This document shows positions 1 through 10,200 of a DNA stretch of 13,750 nucleotides, piece by piece. Position numbers and translations under genes: made by a program. This DNA comes from Parachlorella kessleri (lineage: Eukaryota; Chlorophyta; Trebouxiophyceae; Chlorellales; Chlorellaceae): contig BBXU01002978.1 of the NCBI GenBank assembly GCA_001598975.1, positions 1 to 13,750 of the forward strand, given 5' to 3'. Every line of letters begins with the position of its first letter. The stretch's first letter is position 1. The notes under the pieces are model-generated. The model had not been told where the DNA came from, made no database searches, and worked only from the letters and a program-made list of their open reading frames with translations.

Positions 1-707
1 CCCCCTCTCCCACCCCCACCCCACCCCCTCCCCTTCCCCGACCCCCTCCACCTCGCCAGCCCCTCAGACCGGCCCCGCCTGCGGTAACGGCCTTGTCAAC
101 TCGGGCAGGTGCCCCAACAGCCAGCACTGCTGCTCCAAGTGGGGGTGGTGCGGCACCGCCCTGGCCTGGTGCGGGTGAGTTCCGTTGCTTGCTCTGCCTA
201 GCTAGCGCTAGGCCCGCTAGGGCGCAGGGGATGTTGCTTTGCTGCTGCTCTGCGCTACGCTTGTCAGTCTGCATCGGGAAAGGGCAACACCGCGCCTTCA
301 ACAGGATCCCCAGGCATGCCTGGTGCTCCGGGTACTGCTGGTGGTGGTTCTGTAGTGCATGGGGGGAGCTGGTAATTGATTCCCCTTCACCAGCCGAGAA
401 CGACGGTCCCAAAGGTGTGGTATGCAGCCTTGCTGTGCCTGTTGGGGTGCACAGACTCCCTACCCCCGGTCCTCACCTGCATTGGAGAACCTTGCTCCCG
501 TCAGATGTGCGCCCCACCGCTAACGGACGATCCCCGTATGTGTCCAGGGCTAACAACTGCATGGGAGGGCCCTGTTCAAGCCAAGCCTACATCCAGGCCC
601 TGATGCCCAGCAACGGTAGTGAGTGGGGTGCTGGGAGGTATGACCAGCTGAGGAGCGCCTTGGGAGCGCCGCAGTCCCAAGCCACCAAGGTTAGCATAGT
701 AAACTAG
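1..707 (+). CDS. Secreted chitin-binding protein with hevein (CBM18) domain, 3' part
   Basis: This is the 3' end of a gene whose start lies before the window. Two exons are supported: about 2-174 (GTGAGT donor at 175) and 548-707 (acceptor TGTCCAG, stop TAG 705-707). The first gives a linker rich in Pro, Ser and Thr, including alternating Ser-Pro and Thr-Pro, then a complete hevein-type chitin-binding domain with all eight cysteines in family spacing: CG, CP, CC followed by SKWGWCG, AWCG, then NNC and GGPC from exon 2. The aromatic Trp residues in SKWGWCG are where this family contacts N-acetylglucosamine chains. About 40 residues follow the domain. The linker resembles hydroxyproline-type linkers of algal wall and matrix proteins, so an extracellular wall or matrix role is inferred. 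Any catalytic domain would be upstream and unseen. The exon 2 end is the least certain part; a TGTAA signal at 898 fits it as the last exon. Confidence 0.8.
   Translation, partial: PSPTPTPPPPLPRPPPPRQPLRPAPPAVTALSTRAGAPTASTAAPSGGGAAPPWPGAGEFRCLLCLASARPARAQGMLLCCCSALRLSVCIGKGQHRAFNRIPRHAWCSGYCWWWFCSAWGELVIDSPSPAENDGPKGVVCSLAVPVGVHRLPTPGPHLHWRTLLPSDVRPTANGRSPYVSRANNCMGGPCSSQAYIQALMPSNGSEWGAGRYDQLRSALGAPQSQATKVSIVN
175..547 (+). other. Intron inside the chitin-binding domain
   Basis: This 373-base intron starts GTGAGT and ends GTCCAG. It interrupts the codon for the Gly after the sixth cysteine (phase 2). Removing it restores the eight-cysteine pattern, which is the main support. It contains the short palindrome CTAGCGCTAG near 202. 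The open frame that runs through it is not thought to be coding. Confidence 0.7.
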
Positions 708-1351
708 CCTGGGCTCCTCTAAGTTCCTCACCTCTCAAGTATGGCACATGTACTGTACTTGTTAGCGATCCAACTTGATTTCATGCAGCCAAGCTAGTAC
801 AAGGAGCTAAGGCCGGACTTTCTATTGGTGCTTTGTACTTTTCCTAAATGCCCTTGCCTTACTTAGAATTGCGCTAGCCAGACAGAGGAGATGCAATTGT
901 AAATCGGTGCCCGGTTTTCTAGACTCTGTGCTGGATGAGAAAGCAAGTGCTGGGTTGCCCCAAAGCGTGGGGAGGCCTGTTGGCTGAAGTGCCCGGTATG
1001 CTGCATTGCTTACGAAGTGACTAATTTACCCTGACAGAGTTGAAATGGTATGCATGGTTACAATCTGGTTTTACATATCTTGCGCCGCCCATATCATGCT
1101 TATGGCTTATTCACATCTTGCCTTGTGAACAAGCCGACAGCCGCATTGTTTAGCAATCACGCCTTACTGACTGGGCAATAGGGTTTGAGTACAAGTACTG
1201 CCCATGCTACAAAGATGGAGGTTTCCCTTCCTTCTAACGTGTACTCCAGAAGTTACATGTGCATGTCAAGTGTTGAGAGGCGGACTGACTTGCAAGCGCC
1301 CCCCCCTCCCCCAATTAGTAATGGCATTACAAGAAGGCTGCTAAATTGCAG
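708..1351 (+). other. 3' UTR, intergenic space and 5' region of the acyltransferase gene
   Basis: No convincing coding sequence was found here. The first about 210 bases fit the 3' UTR of the chitin-binding gene up to the TGTAA at 898. The rest must hold the promoter and first exon(s) of the downstream acyltransferase gene. Candidate start codons lie at 1215 and 1256, but none has a donor good enough to choose. No clear TATA box was seen. Base composition is more AT-rich than in the neighbouring exons. Confidence 0.4.
898..902 (+). terminator. Poly(A) signal TGTAA of the chitin-binding gene
   Basis: This is the first TGTAA on the + strand after the stop codon at 707. TGTAA is the standard poly(A) signal of volvocine algae, with cleavage usually 10-20 bases further on. 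It implies a 3' UTR of about 200 bases. Confidence 0.6.
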
Positions 1352-4300
1352 TAAGGACCACAAGGCTTGTCGGCTTGCTATTGCTGGCAGGTGAGTATTC
1401 AAATATGAAGGCAATATTTGACAGAAATGGCTGTAGCAGGCTGAACGGTACCATTGGCGCAGCTCTTGGCCTAATAACCCTGCTATACTGCACCACGACC
1501 TTCAACGTGGTGCGTACCTCTGCCAATCAGTGTCTGACTGTTGAACTGCCAGAAGCGATCCGTGCACACTCGGGTAGTAGCACTGGTGCTGCAGATTCTG
1601 CCTTCATACTCGTACTCAGTCCACGGCGTGCTGAACCTGGCCGTCCTGTCCTTCAACACGCTCCTTGGACTCTATTGTGAGTGAGACAGCGTAGTAACGT
1701 CAGGACACTGAATACCTAGGCGTGCTAGGAGAGATACCGGGGCTGCGCTGCTCGTGCAGTGCGGCTATTGGGCACTATCTGCCTCCACAGGACAAACTTG
1801 CCAGGCTGTGTTCTGCGCGCCCTAACCAGCCTGGGTATATCCTGCGCAAAGGAGGGTGACAGCACTGCTGCCGCCTTTGCCAAGCAGCTGGGATGCCTTG
1901 CAGGCTACCTAGCCTGTGTTTTGGTGGACCCCGGCCGCGTGCCCCAGGGGTGGCAGCCGGAGCTAGAGCAGCAGCCCACCCAGCCGCAGCTGCTGGAAGT
2001 GAAGAGCGATGGCACTCACAGGTGGCTGTGCGGGCTGGTGGGAGGGTTTGTCTGGCCGCAGGAGGGGCCTTGTGGGAGGCAGGATCTTGTCATACACCAG
2101 CGTAAGCAAGCTGTGGCACACCTGGCTCACCGGCTGGAGTGAAGTTGTCTACAGCCAGTGCAGGACTGATGCAGGGGCACCGACCATCATAAGTAATAAG
2201 CCTGTAAGCCTCTTTACCTTACCGCTGGGGGTGATACATTTCGTTATTTAGTGTACATGGGGGTGCAGGTACTGCGCCAAATGCCAGGCCTATAAGCCTC
2301 CCCGCGCCCACCACTGCCGGAGGTGTGGGAGGTGTGTGCTGCGCATGGACCATCATTGCATCTGGTGAGTACAGGGCAGGGATGGAGGTGTTCACTTGGG
2401 GTTGGCTTCTCCTGCCTGAGCAGCAGGCATGGTGCGGGGCCGTGCATACCCTGTGCATGGGTGTACATTTGTGGTACGCAGTTTACATCCTTTCTTTAGC
2501 CTGCCTTTTGGTTGAGGGTGCAGTTAGAATGGTTTGGCGTACTGCCTATTGCTGTACAAGATCCGATGCATGTTCCGCAGCCTCGACCGGCCAGTGTCTC
2601 TTGGCATGTGGCATTTGGTAGAGAGGGTGGTGTGCCAAGGTTGCTCAGCCGTTGGGAATGAGACCTGTGTCCGGACGGGCTGGTGCATGCCAATAAGAGT
2701 TGGTACTTCGGTTTTGTGGTTTGTGGAGAGAGAGTACACATCCTGGCTTTTGTTGGCCACACTTGGGGGGACTCACGGCAGCATGGTCAGGTGGCGGTAC
2801 GCCGTTAGACTAGACTAGACCTGTGCCCAACCTGCTGGGCTGATCACAGCTTGCCAAAGGCAGGGCGCTGGCTGGCGCCCGAAAACAAGCACTTGACACA
2901 CGGACACACAGAGGAGTGTGCGTCGAGGGTGTATGTGTTTGCGTTTCTGGTGGGCTTCCTGTGGGCTATCGGATCCGTCCTGCCCACAATAGGTGCCACG
3001 CGCCGTGCCCTCCATGTGACCAGCTGCACAGGCAGCCATGGCGCCCTTTACCTGCTGACTTGGCCCTCCCCGGCTGCAGGGTGAACAACTGCATAGGCCA
3101 CGGCAACTACCGGGCCTTCCTGCTCATGTGCTTCTACCTGGCAGCCGCAGCCCTTCATGCCATGGTGGGCTGCCATATTACCCTTTACACGCGTCCTAAG
3201 AAACCTTTGGAGGAAAATCTGTGACGAGTATCCCCAAGCACCTCAAAAGCATGCAAGCCCTACTTAACGACTCACACCTGGGCGGCACTACTTCCTCATT
3301 TAGTGTTCATCTTGCTTTACCTGGGGCTGTTCCACCGCCTAGCAGCTGAGCCAATGACATATGCACCAGCTGGAAAAGTGCATATCCTGAACAACAGCCG
3401 GTGGGGATCTAGCTTTGCGTACCCCAAGAATTGCCTGGTCATATTTTGGATGATGCTCTTGTGACAATGATAGCATTCCTATCATCGCCTGGTGCAGGTC
3501 CTGCTCTTCAGGTATGACCTTCACCTGTTCTCCCTGCTGGGCAAGCCCCCTCGCGGCGCCGCCGCACGGCTGCTAGCCCAGCATGCACAGCGCTCCCAGG
3601 GTGGCGGCACAGCAGGCGCAGCGGCAGCGGCAGCTGTCAAGAAGGCGACGGCGGCAGCAGGGCTGCGCACGGCAGTGCACCGGCCTGGCCCTGTCACGAC
3701 AGTGAGGCTGTCAGCAGCAGAGGCACTCGCCCTTGTAGCCCGGCAGCAGCCAGGCGTTCGAGGCCTGGACTGGCCAGGGCCGTTTTGGCTGCATGCCATG
3801 GCGCAGGCAAGCACAGGCCCCTGGGTGCATTGAAACGGCACATGCCTGGCGTCGATTATACATGCATCGGGCAAACAAGTCTGCTGTTCACCTTTTTGTA
3901 TAGCAGGTGCTGCCGATGCCTTGGGGAACCTTGCTTTGTAGTGCAACGCCGTGCCCTCATCCCTTCACATTCTTCAAGAATACCTACCACAGCGCACGTG
4001 TCCCTTGGGGGAGCGGGGGCACTTCTTGCCTGACAAACTCCCAGGTCTGGACCTACCTGAGTTCGCTTCCGTGGGAGGAATATCATCGTTTGTGCCAGCA
4101 GTTGCCCACGTGCGTGCCCCCTTAAGCAGGTCTGTGCGAGCGCTGTGGCCCTGCCCGTCACGCTGGCCCTGCTGGGCCTGCTGGGCTGGAACCTCCACCT
4201 GCTGCTGCGCAACCAGACCACCATTGAACACCACGAAGGGGTACGGGTGCAGCTGCTGCTGCAAGGGAAGCCGCCGGAAGGGGCAGGCGGTGCCGCTCCT

Positions 4301-4816
4301 CAAGCTGCCTCCAAAGTGGTGGGCGAGGCTGGTGGGAGGGCGGGCGGCATGGGGAGCAGCGGCAGCAGTGGGAGCCTCCAGGGCCTCCACAGGGCCTCAA
4401 AAAGTCCAGCTGGCTCAGGCGGGAGTCTCGGAGGCAGTGGTGCTAGCAGTGTCGTAGGTACTTCTGTGCCAGCAGCGCCCCCGGCGCCGACAGTGAGCAG
4501 TACTCTAGTGACGACCGGTGGTGGAGGCTGGCCGGGCGAGGGGGCCGGGGCACAGGAGCGGAGGCAGCCGCAGAGCATGGCTGCTGCCGTGGCGCCGCCG
4601 GCAGCCCAGCCGGAGGTCCCACCTTCAGGACCCCCATTGCCGAGGCGGCCCGTGCCAGTGCGGCAGTGCAAGGCCAGGCGCCACCCCTACGACCAAGGCT
4701 ATTATGGCAACCTGCGGGGGGTGTTTGGTGACTGGGAGGCGCTGTGGTGCCTGCCGCTGAGGCACGGTGCTTGCGGGGACGGACTGGCATTCCCCACACG
4801 CCAAGATGCGTGTTGA
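1352..4816 (+). CDS. DHHC-type protein S-acyltransferase (plant PAT13-16-like)
   Basis: This integral membrane enzyme transfers palmitate from acyl-CoA to cysteines of target proteins. Exons: 1352-1390, 1463-1509, 1595-1676, 1904-2021, 2269-2364, 3080-3164, 3498-3806 (or 3824) and 4130-4816 (stop TGA); reading phase is consistent at every junction. In order the product shows TM1 ([18 protein letters not shown]), TM2, the DPGRVP motif after it, a Cys-rich finger ([20 protein letters not shown]), the catalytic DHHC at 2348-2359 and [14 protein letters not shown]3 is split between two exons and TM4 starts near 4145. TTIE lies at 4217-4228, and a C-terminal block with HPYD and NLRGVFG (PaCCT-like) at 4682-4807. 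Length is about 490 residues, against roughly 300-400 in typical plant relatives. The extra length is an Ala-rich TM3-TM4 loop of about 90 residues and a Gly/Ser/Ala/Pro segment of about 140 residues between TTIE and HPYD. The start is unresolved: either an upstream exon carries the ATG, or ATG 1405 is used without the 1391-1462 intron. Substrates and membrane location cannot be read from sequence. Confidence 0.92.
2661..2828 (+). repeat. Dispersed retroelement-like repeat, copy 1 (longest), in a PAT intron
   Basis: The inserted unit is about 2673-2817 and ends in three TAGAC repeats (2806-2820). It is flanked by near-identical 11-12 bp repeats, GACCTGTGTCC at 2662 and GACCTGTGCCC at 2818, read as a target-site duplication with one mismatch. 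The 3' part, from CCTGGCTTTT near 2742, is closely matched by the inverted copy near 13.1 kb. The last about 35 bases also match the copy at 7362. It lies in the large intron 2365-3079, next to the DHHC exon. The short tandem tail and 5' shortening are typical of LINE or SINE insertions. No coding capacity was seen. Confidence 0.65.
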
Positions 4817-5520
4817 GACTGGGCAGCAACGCAAACACAGGATAGGTAGCTGTGACATGACAGTGCTGGGTACAAAGGGATGCTAGGGTGTCCTCCATGC
4901 TGGCTCCAGTCTGCTGTGCCGTGGCAGTCTTCTGTGAGGCTATAGGGTAAGGGTGGCCCCACCTAGTGCCTTGGGTAGAGGCAAGTGGACCTGCCCTGTC
5001 ATGCAGAGAGCGTGTTTAGGCAGCTAGGCAAGCAGGAATGTAGTCAGGGTGCAAGGACGGTGCGTTCTTCTGGGTATAATGTATTGGTGGTTGATTGGCA
5101 AGATACTGTCATGTGCTAGGCTGACAGAAACTGATTGCACAGGCCTGGTGTGACAGCAGCAGAAAGTCCTTTCGTCCGCTTGAACCCTGTGGTTGTTGAC
5201 AATATGAACCAGGGAACATGAACAATATCGCGCATGTCAGATCACATGAAGCGAATGCTGCGGGATGTCTGTAGTAGTGGCAAGGCACACAGCTTATCAT
5301 TCCTTGGGCCGTAACCATCAAGTTTCCCCTAGCAGCCCTTGCAGGTCTCTGTTGAAGGTGGCAGGCAATGTGAACAAGGGGGAGCCTTGCATCTAGCTTC
5401 TAGAGTTATGGGTGAACTGTACTGACTGTTCCAGGCCTTGTGGCAAGGCATCGCCCTTGCTATCCGCATTTCCCAAGTGAAGCCCGAGTGCACCAAACTT
5501 GTAAAAACTAGCTTGACGGG
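4817..5520 (+). other. 3' UTR of the acyltransferase gene
   Basis: There is no coding sequence of the neighbours' quality after the stop at 4816. The first + strand TGTAA is at 5500-5504, giving a 3' UTR of about 700 bases. Open frames here on either strand lack the GC-rich codon usage of the real exons. Confidence 0.5.
5500..5504 (+). terminator. Poly(A) signal TGTAA of the acyltransferase gene
   Basis: This is the first TGTAA downstream of the stop at 4816 on the + strand. It lies 30 bases before the opposing signal of the - strand gene. A second + strand TGTAA at 5970-5974 could act as a read-through site. Confidence 0.5.
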
Positions 5521-5533
5521 TGGTCCATGTGCA

Positions 5534-5538
5534 TTACA
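5534..5538 (-). terminator. Poly(A) signal TGTAA of the CCT gene (minus strand)
   Basis: Reading down the - strand from the CCT stop at 7244, the first TGTAA (TTACA on +) is here. If it is used, the CCT gene has a 3' UTR of about 1.7 kb and its transcript ends within a few tens of bases of the acyltransferase transcript, probably overlapping it. Other signal variants could end the transcript earlier. Confidence 0.4.
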
Positions 5539-6197
5539 CGAAGAGCGGACCATAGCAGGACCTTCTGTTAGAATTGCAGGTTTCATGCATGAATAAGCAG
5601 CACAACGAGCAAGGCAGGTACACACATGTGGCGAGCCAGAGAAGGGGGCAATAACATACATATGCCCAGGGAAAGGGAACACACAAAGGTTGTCATTCAT
5701 AGCAGTCCTGACTCATTCATTAGTAGGGCCAAAGCTCTCCGGCCAAGGTTGTCTGCCCCAGGGAAATCACAAGCACAGACTGATCAGGGGTGGCCCCTGT
5801 CACACTGGCAGGGAACCCCCGGAGCGTACGAGGCCTGTTGCAGGCACTACACACCTAGCCCGGCCTTAGCAAGAGACAGGGCCACCAGCCAGCAAACGCT
5901 AAGAAGGTATGCAGGATAACCTGGGGTACCTCAAAAGTCTACCTTGGCAGTGCCCCACTAGGACATTGCTGTAATGTCCACCGGTTGTTATACACGAGCA
6001 CCAATGTACGAGACATAGCAGGCGACCCATCAGACACTGAGAAAGGGGCAGAACGAGAGGGGCAACGGGGAACCAGCCAAGTCAGAAAGCCACACACGGC
6101 TCATAGATGGCGGACAGCAAAAAACGAGCCTATGACAAAAAATAAATTGCAGGGGTTGGGAATTGGAGGGGATCCAACCGAGGACGAGCCTGTGGGC

Positions 6198-6238
6198 GCC
6201 ACGCACCCACGCATTAGCCGTTCTCATGCGTTCGTGGC
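6198..6238. repeat. Imperfect inverted repeat (hairpin) in the presumed CCT 3' UTR
   Basis: GCCACG at 6198 pairs with CGTGGC at 6233, and ACGCAT at 6209 pairs with ATGCGT at 6226. An unequal internal bulge (CACCC against T) separates the two stems, and the loop is 11 bases. Total stem is 12 bp. It could form in RNA from either strand. Confidence 0.5.
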
Positions 6239-7243
6239 ATCACTGAACCCCTGCAGCTTGAGCTCAATACCAGCAAAAAGGTGCCCCTACACACTTCTGC
6301 GGCAGGAAGCACCAAATAACGTGGCTGAACATCCTTCGAGGTGCCAGCCCTGTGCACAAGTGTCAACACTTGCTGCAGCTGAGCACACACCCCACATAAA
6401 AAGAACTAGAAGAATGGCAATGGGTTGGTGCCAGCAGATACGGTGTATGCCCCATGCACCATGCCAGGTTCCAACAACACCTTGGCGCCCCAGACAGCAA
6501 AACGTTTAGGCGGGAGAAAAGAATTGTCAGAACGAATGGGTACCCCCATCATCCAGCCACCGGCTGTGGCAAGGTTATACAGCAATAACTCACCACTGCA
6601 TACCACAGCAATCGACTGATACCTCCCAGCAGCACCCGCACACACACTGTCCCGGCCACACACAGTTATCATGCTGTAGTGGCTGAACATGCCGTCAACA
6701 CCGCTCCTACAAATGGCTACCCCTCCGACCTCTCTCTCACATACAAACAAACAAATGAATGCCAGCCCACGCATGGAAGGACGCTCAAGGGGAGTAATTG
6801 AGTATATCAGGGCTTTGCACAGGCATCCGCCGAGGTTAACCCCATGCAGGCACCGCGACGCATCTTGGGCACACGCACATGAGAAAATCTCAGATATCAT
6901 TGAGCTTCAGGCCAGTAGTCCAACCATGTAGGAAGACCACTGCTAGCAGCCGCTTTGAGCGCTGCCGCGATCGATCTAGGATATAGATAATTCGCATGAC
7001 TGCTGCCACAGCAACCACCCACGCCAATCTGGAGGGACCAAAAACTCAGGCTAGTCATAACTCCCAAATTAGCTGTAGCTTCACAGCCTGGGTTTGGTCT
7101 CCCAGATAGCCGCCGAGCACGGCCAGGAGCAGGCCCACAGAAGGACGCCCTCACGGCCTCCGCCATGGCCTTACCCCAGGCCCCCAGCCTGCACAGCCGC
7201 CCGCGCGGCGCCCGCGCACAGCTGTACGTCCGCCCCCGTCACT

Positions 7244-10200
7244 CTACATGACGCCTGCAGCGGCCGCCTCGGCCGCAGCATCGGCAGGGTGCTCCGGGTG
7301 GTCCAGGTCCTCCTCGTGGGGAGAGTGGGGAAGCTCCTCGCCACCCTTGCCCGCCGCCTGCAGGTCAGGTGGCGCTACACTGTTAGACTCGACTAGACTT
7401 GCCCGCCGCCTGCCAAGGCACCACCACCGACTCGCACAGCGTGACCAGGGCGCTCGTGGGGACTCGAAAGCACATGCCGGCAGCCATCAGGCAGCATGCA
7501 CATCGTTGCGGCTCAAGCCACCACGCAAGCGGCAGGTAGCAAGAGAGAGAGGTGCCCACTGGGGTGCTAACCCTGTCTCCCTGGGTATGCCCTGCCAAGG
7601 CTCCACGCCACCCGCACCAACAGTGGGCCCCCAGGCGCTCCTCTCATACTCACTAGGCGCACTTGGCATACCACACAGCGCTAGTTCACATGCCACAGCC
7701 TGCCACCAGCGGCGCGTTCCTCCAGGCCCAGTCCGCCCCCCCTTACCTTCACAAAGCGGCCCTTGATGCGCGGCCTCCTGTCCGCGTTGACCTTGCGCAT
7801 CTGGTAGCGGATGGTCTTGCTGAAGCTGCGCCGCGCTTTCTTCTCGCGGTACCGCCGCAGGCTAGCCTGCCGCACCAGCTGCGCCTGGGAGGAGTCTGAG
7901 CAGGGGGGGGCAGGCAGCGGGTGGGGATATTCATGACACGTATGGCCGTCTCCAATGAAAAATTGCCGCCCGCACTGTTGCGAATCACTGCCCGCTCACG
8001 CACTCGTCACCACCCACATTTCCATTCAAGCAGAAGGGGCTTCGCACGGCAGCAGGAACACGCGGTCATGCGAAGCCCCGCCTCTCAGGCCACCAGCGTG
8101 CATCAACAGGATGCACGAGACGCATGTGGCGGTACCAGACCGTACAATAAGAGCGAAAAAACCAATTCAGACATTGAGGGAGCTCACTTTGGCTGGCATG
8201 ACTACCCACGCCTGACAGCAGCTGCATGGACTGCTGCCGCTGCTGCTGCTGCTGCTGAGGGAACATGGACATGGGATGCGGGTGCTGCTGGTGCAGGTGC
8301 TGCGTCAGCAGGGAGGCTTCGGGGACCACCTACACATCAGTCAACACCATATACACAGGGTAGGGTACTTATGATCGCTCTTGCAACTAATCTCTGCGCT
8401 TCTCGGATTGATTTCTCTGCGACTGGGCCTCCTCCGCCCCAACCCGCCCAGGTTGGGGACTGTACGCAACAGACACAACCAGCAACATAGCACCTTGACC
8501 TGTCGCGCTCTGACGTGCCGTTGGAGGGCAGGTGGCACTTCACTCTCTCCTCCGCGCAGCCAGCACGAGCCAAGGATCAAAACCCAGCGGCTGTCAGCCG
8601 ACAGCAAGGCCATGGCAGCTCCAAGCGCAATGCGGACGCCTCGCACTCTACTGGGGCACACAGGGCCCCCACACCAAAGCCAAGCACAACCCTATCAGTA
8701 CAGGTCACCCCTACCTCACCTCTGTTCGCACTGCATGCCACCATTAACATGAACAACCCACGGCCACCTCTCCTTCACACCACCCACCCACCCGCCCGCG
8801 CCACCTGCACCTGCCCGCTACGCCCCCTCTCTCTCACACCACCCATCAATCCACCCACCCACCCACCCAATCACCCCCGCCACCTGCCCCTGCTTGCCAC
8901 GCCATCCTCTCCTTCACACGACCCACCAACCCACCCCACCCTGCTGCCCGCAGCTGCACTCGCCTGCAGCAGTTCTGCGCTGGCGGTAGATCCCAGCCTC
9001 AGGGCAGCCGCCCGCTCCACCTCCACATCACTCATGTCACTGCCCGGGTCGCTGCGGTGCGAGTGCAGCAGCCCTGCACAGGGGGCAAAGATTGGGAAGC
9101 AGGGGCGCTCAGATGGCCAGATTTGGGAGGAGCTGAGCATGGGGGAGCCGCCCACGCTATGCGTGCCGCGGCTGCCTGGGTCGCGGCCGTGCGACTGCTG
9201 CAAGCTTGCAGCAAGACACCCCGCAAGACAGAGGCCGACAAGATGAGCCTGCAATGCCACGAGATCCACGGAGCGTGCGTGCTGTGCCTCATCCCACGAG
9301 CAATTGGCCGAGAGGACACGGTTGGGCAGAGCACACCCCAGCCTGTAAGCTTTTCCCCCGCCCAGCAAAAACCACTCAGCATGACAAGGTGGAAACTCCT
9401 CGCTCGCCTCATTGGCATCTTGTTAGGCTCTCACCTTACCTGTACCTAAAGCAAAAACGGCATCACCATTCAACCCTTGCAGGCCCACAGTCCCTCACCT
9501 GTAGGCAGCGCAGCAGGCTCCCACTTCACTTTAACGCCAGGCGGGCAGGAGCCGGCCAACTCAGCGCCCGCGGCTGCTGCTGCCCCGGCGTGCGCGGTGT
9601 GCGGGGTGGCTGGCTGCTGGCGCTGGCCGTGAAGCTGTTGCTGCTGCTGCTGGTGCTGGGGGATGTGGTTGTGGATGTCGTGCTGGCCTTGGGCGGGCAC
9701 CTGCAATAGCGGGGACAGCGGCATGGGACGTTGAGAGGCCCCAGGCACTACGCACCAGAAGTACGGCAGAGCAAGGGTTGTCCCCTCAGCCTGCAACCCC
9801 TTGGGTTGCTCACTGCTTGGGACGCACATCGAAGCAAGCCCGTCAAAAGGAGGAATGCACCCGCCGCAGGTTGCTGACCACGGAAAGGAGTACCAAAACA
9901 ACACTTCACAGGTCGCTCTATAACCCCGCCTAACCACCCAAAATGCCCACCTTGCCATCTCACGAGAACACCATGCGCGCCAGCATGTCAGCTGCAACGC
10001 CAACAAACCATTCCACCCCCCACGCCAGCCTCTCTGCCACAGCACATCCCCCACACTCACCCAGGGCTGCCACCATCAACGCATCCCTCCCCCCAGCAAC
10101 ACAGACGCCATGTCTGCGGGCATGGCTGGCATGCAGCAAACGGGCCGCACAGAACCGCTCTCCCTGCTCTTACCTCGCCCCCGACTTCAGCAGCTGGCAA

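Larger units (their letters stand above)
5515..7243 (-). other. Presumed long 3' UTR of the CCT gene
   Basis: These 1.7 kb have no convincing exon on either strand. The longest open frames (about 6406-6900 on - and 5985-6509 on +) show no domain, no membrane pattern, and codon use unlike the flanking genes. A 3' UTR is inferred because no TGTAA occurs on the - strand before 5538. A small separate non-coding gene inside cannot be excluded. Confidence 0.4.

Noticed and set aside
93..707. One 204-residue open frame through the chitin-binding region
   Set aside because: It reads through the intron and uses the wrong frame for the hevein cysteines; only its last part, from 548, is coding.
4045..4113. 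Extra acyltransferase exon starting GTCTGGACC after CTCCCAG
   Set aside because: It would leave an intron of only about 16 bases before the well-supported exon at 4130.
6406..6900. 164-residue - strand open frame between the convergent genes
   Set aside because: No recognisable domain, codon use unlike the true exons, and it lies in the presumed 3' UTR.
9074..9368. Longer exon 4 of the CCT gene starting near 9368
   Set aside because: The phase would not match exon 3. The pyrimidine-rich acceptor at 9074 gives a phase-consistent join.
10057..10173. Extension of the large CCT exon to the stop near 10057
   Set aside because: A strong GAG/GTAAGA donor at 10174/10173 in phase with exon 9700-9499 fits better; the extension has no low-complexity or domain continuity.
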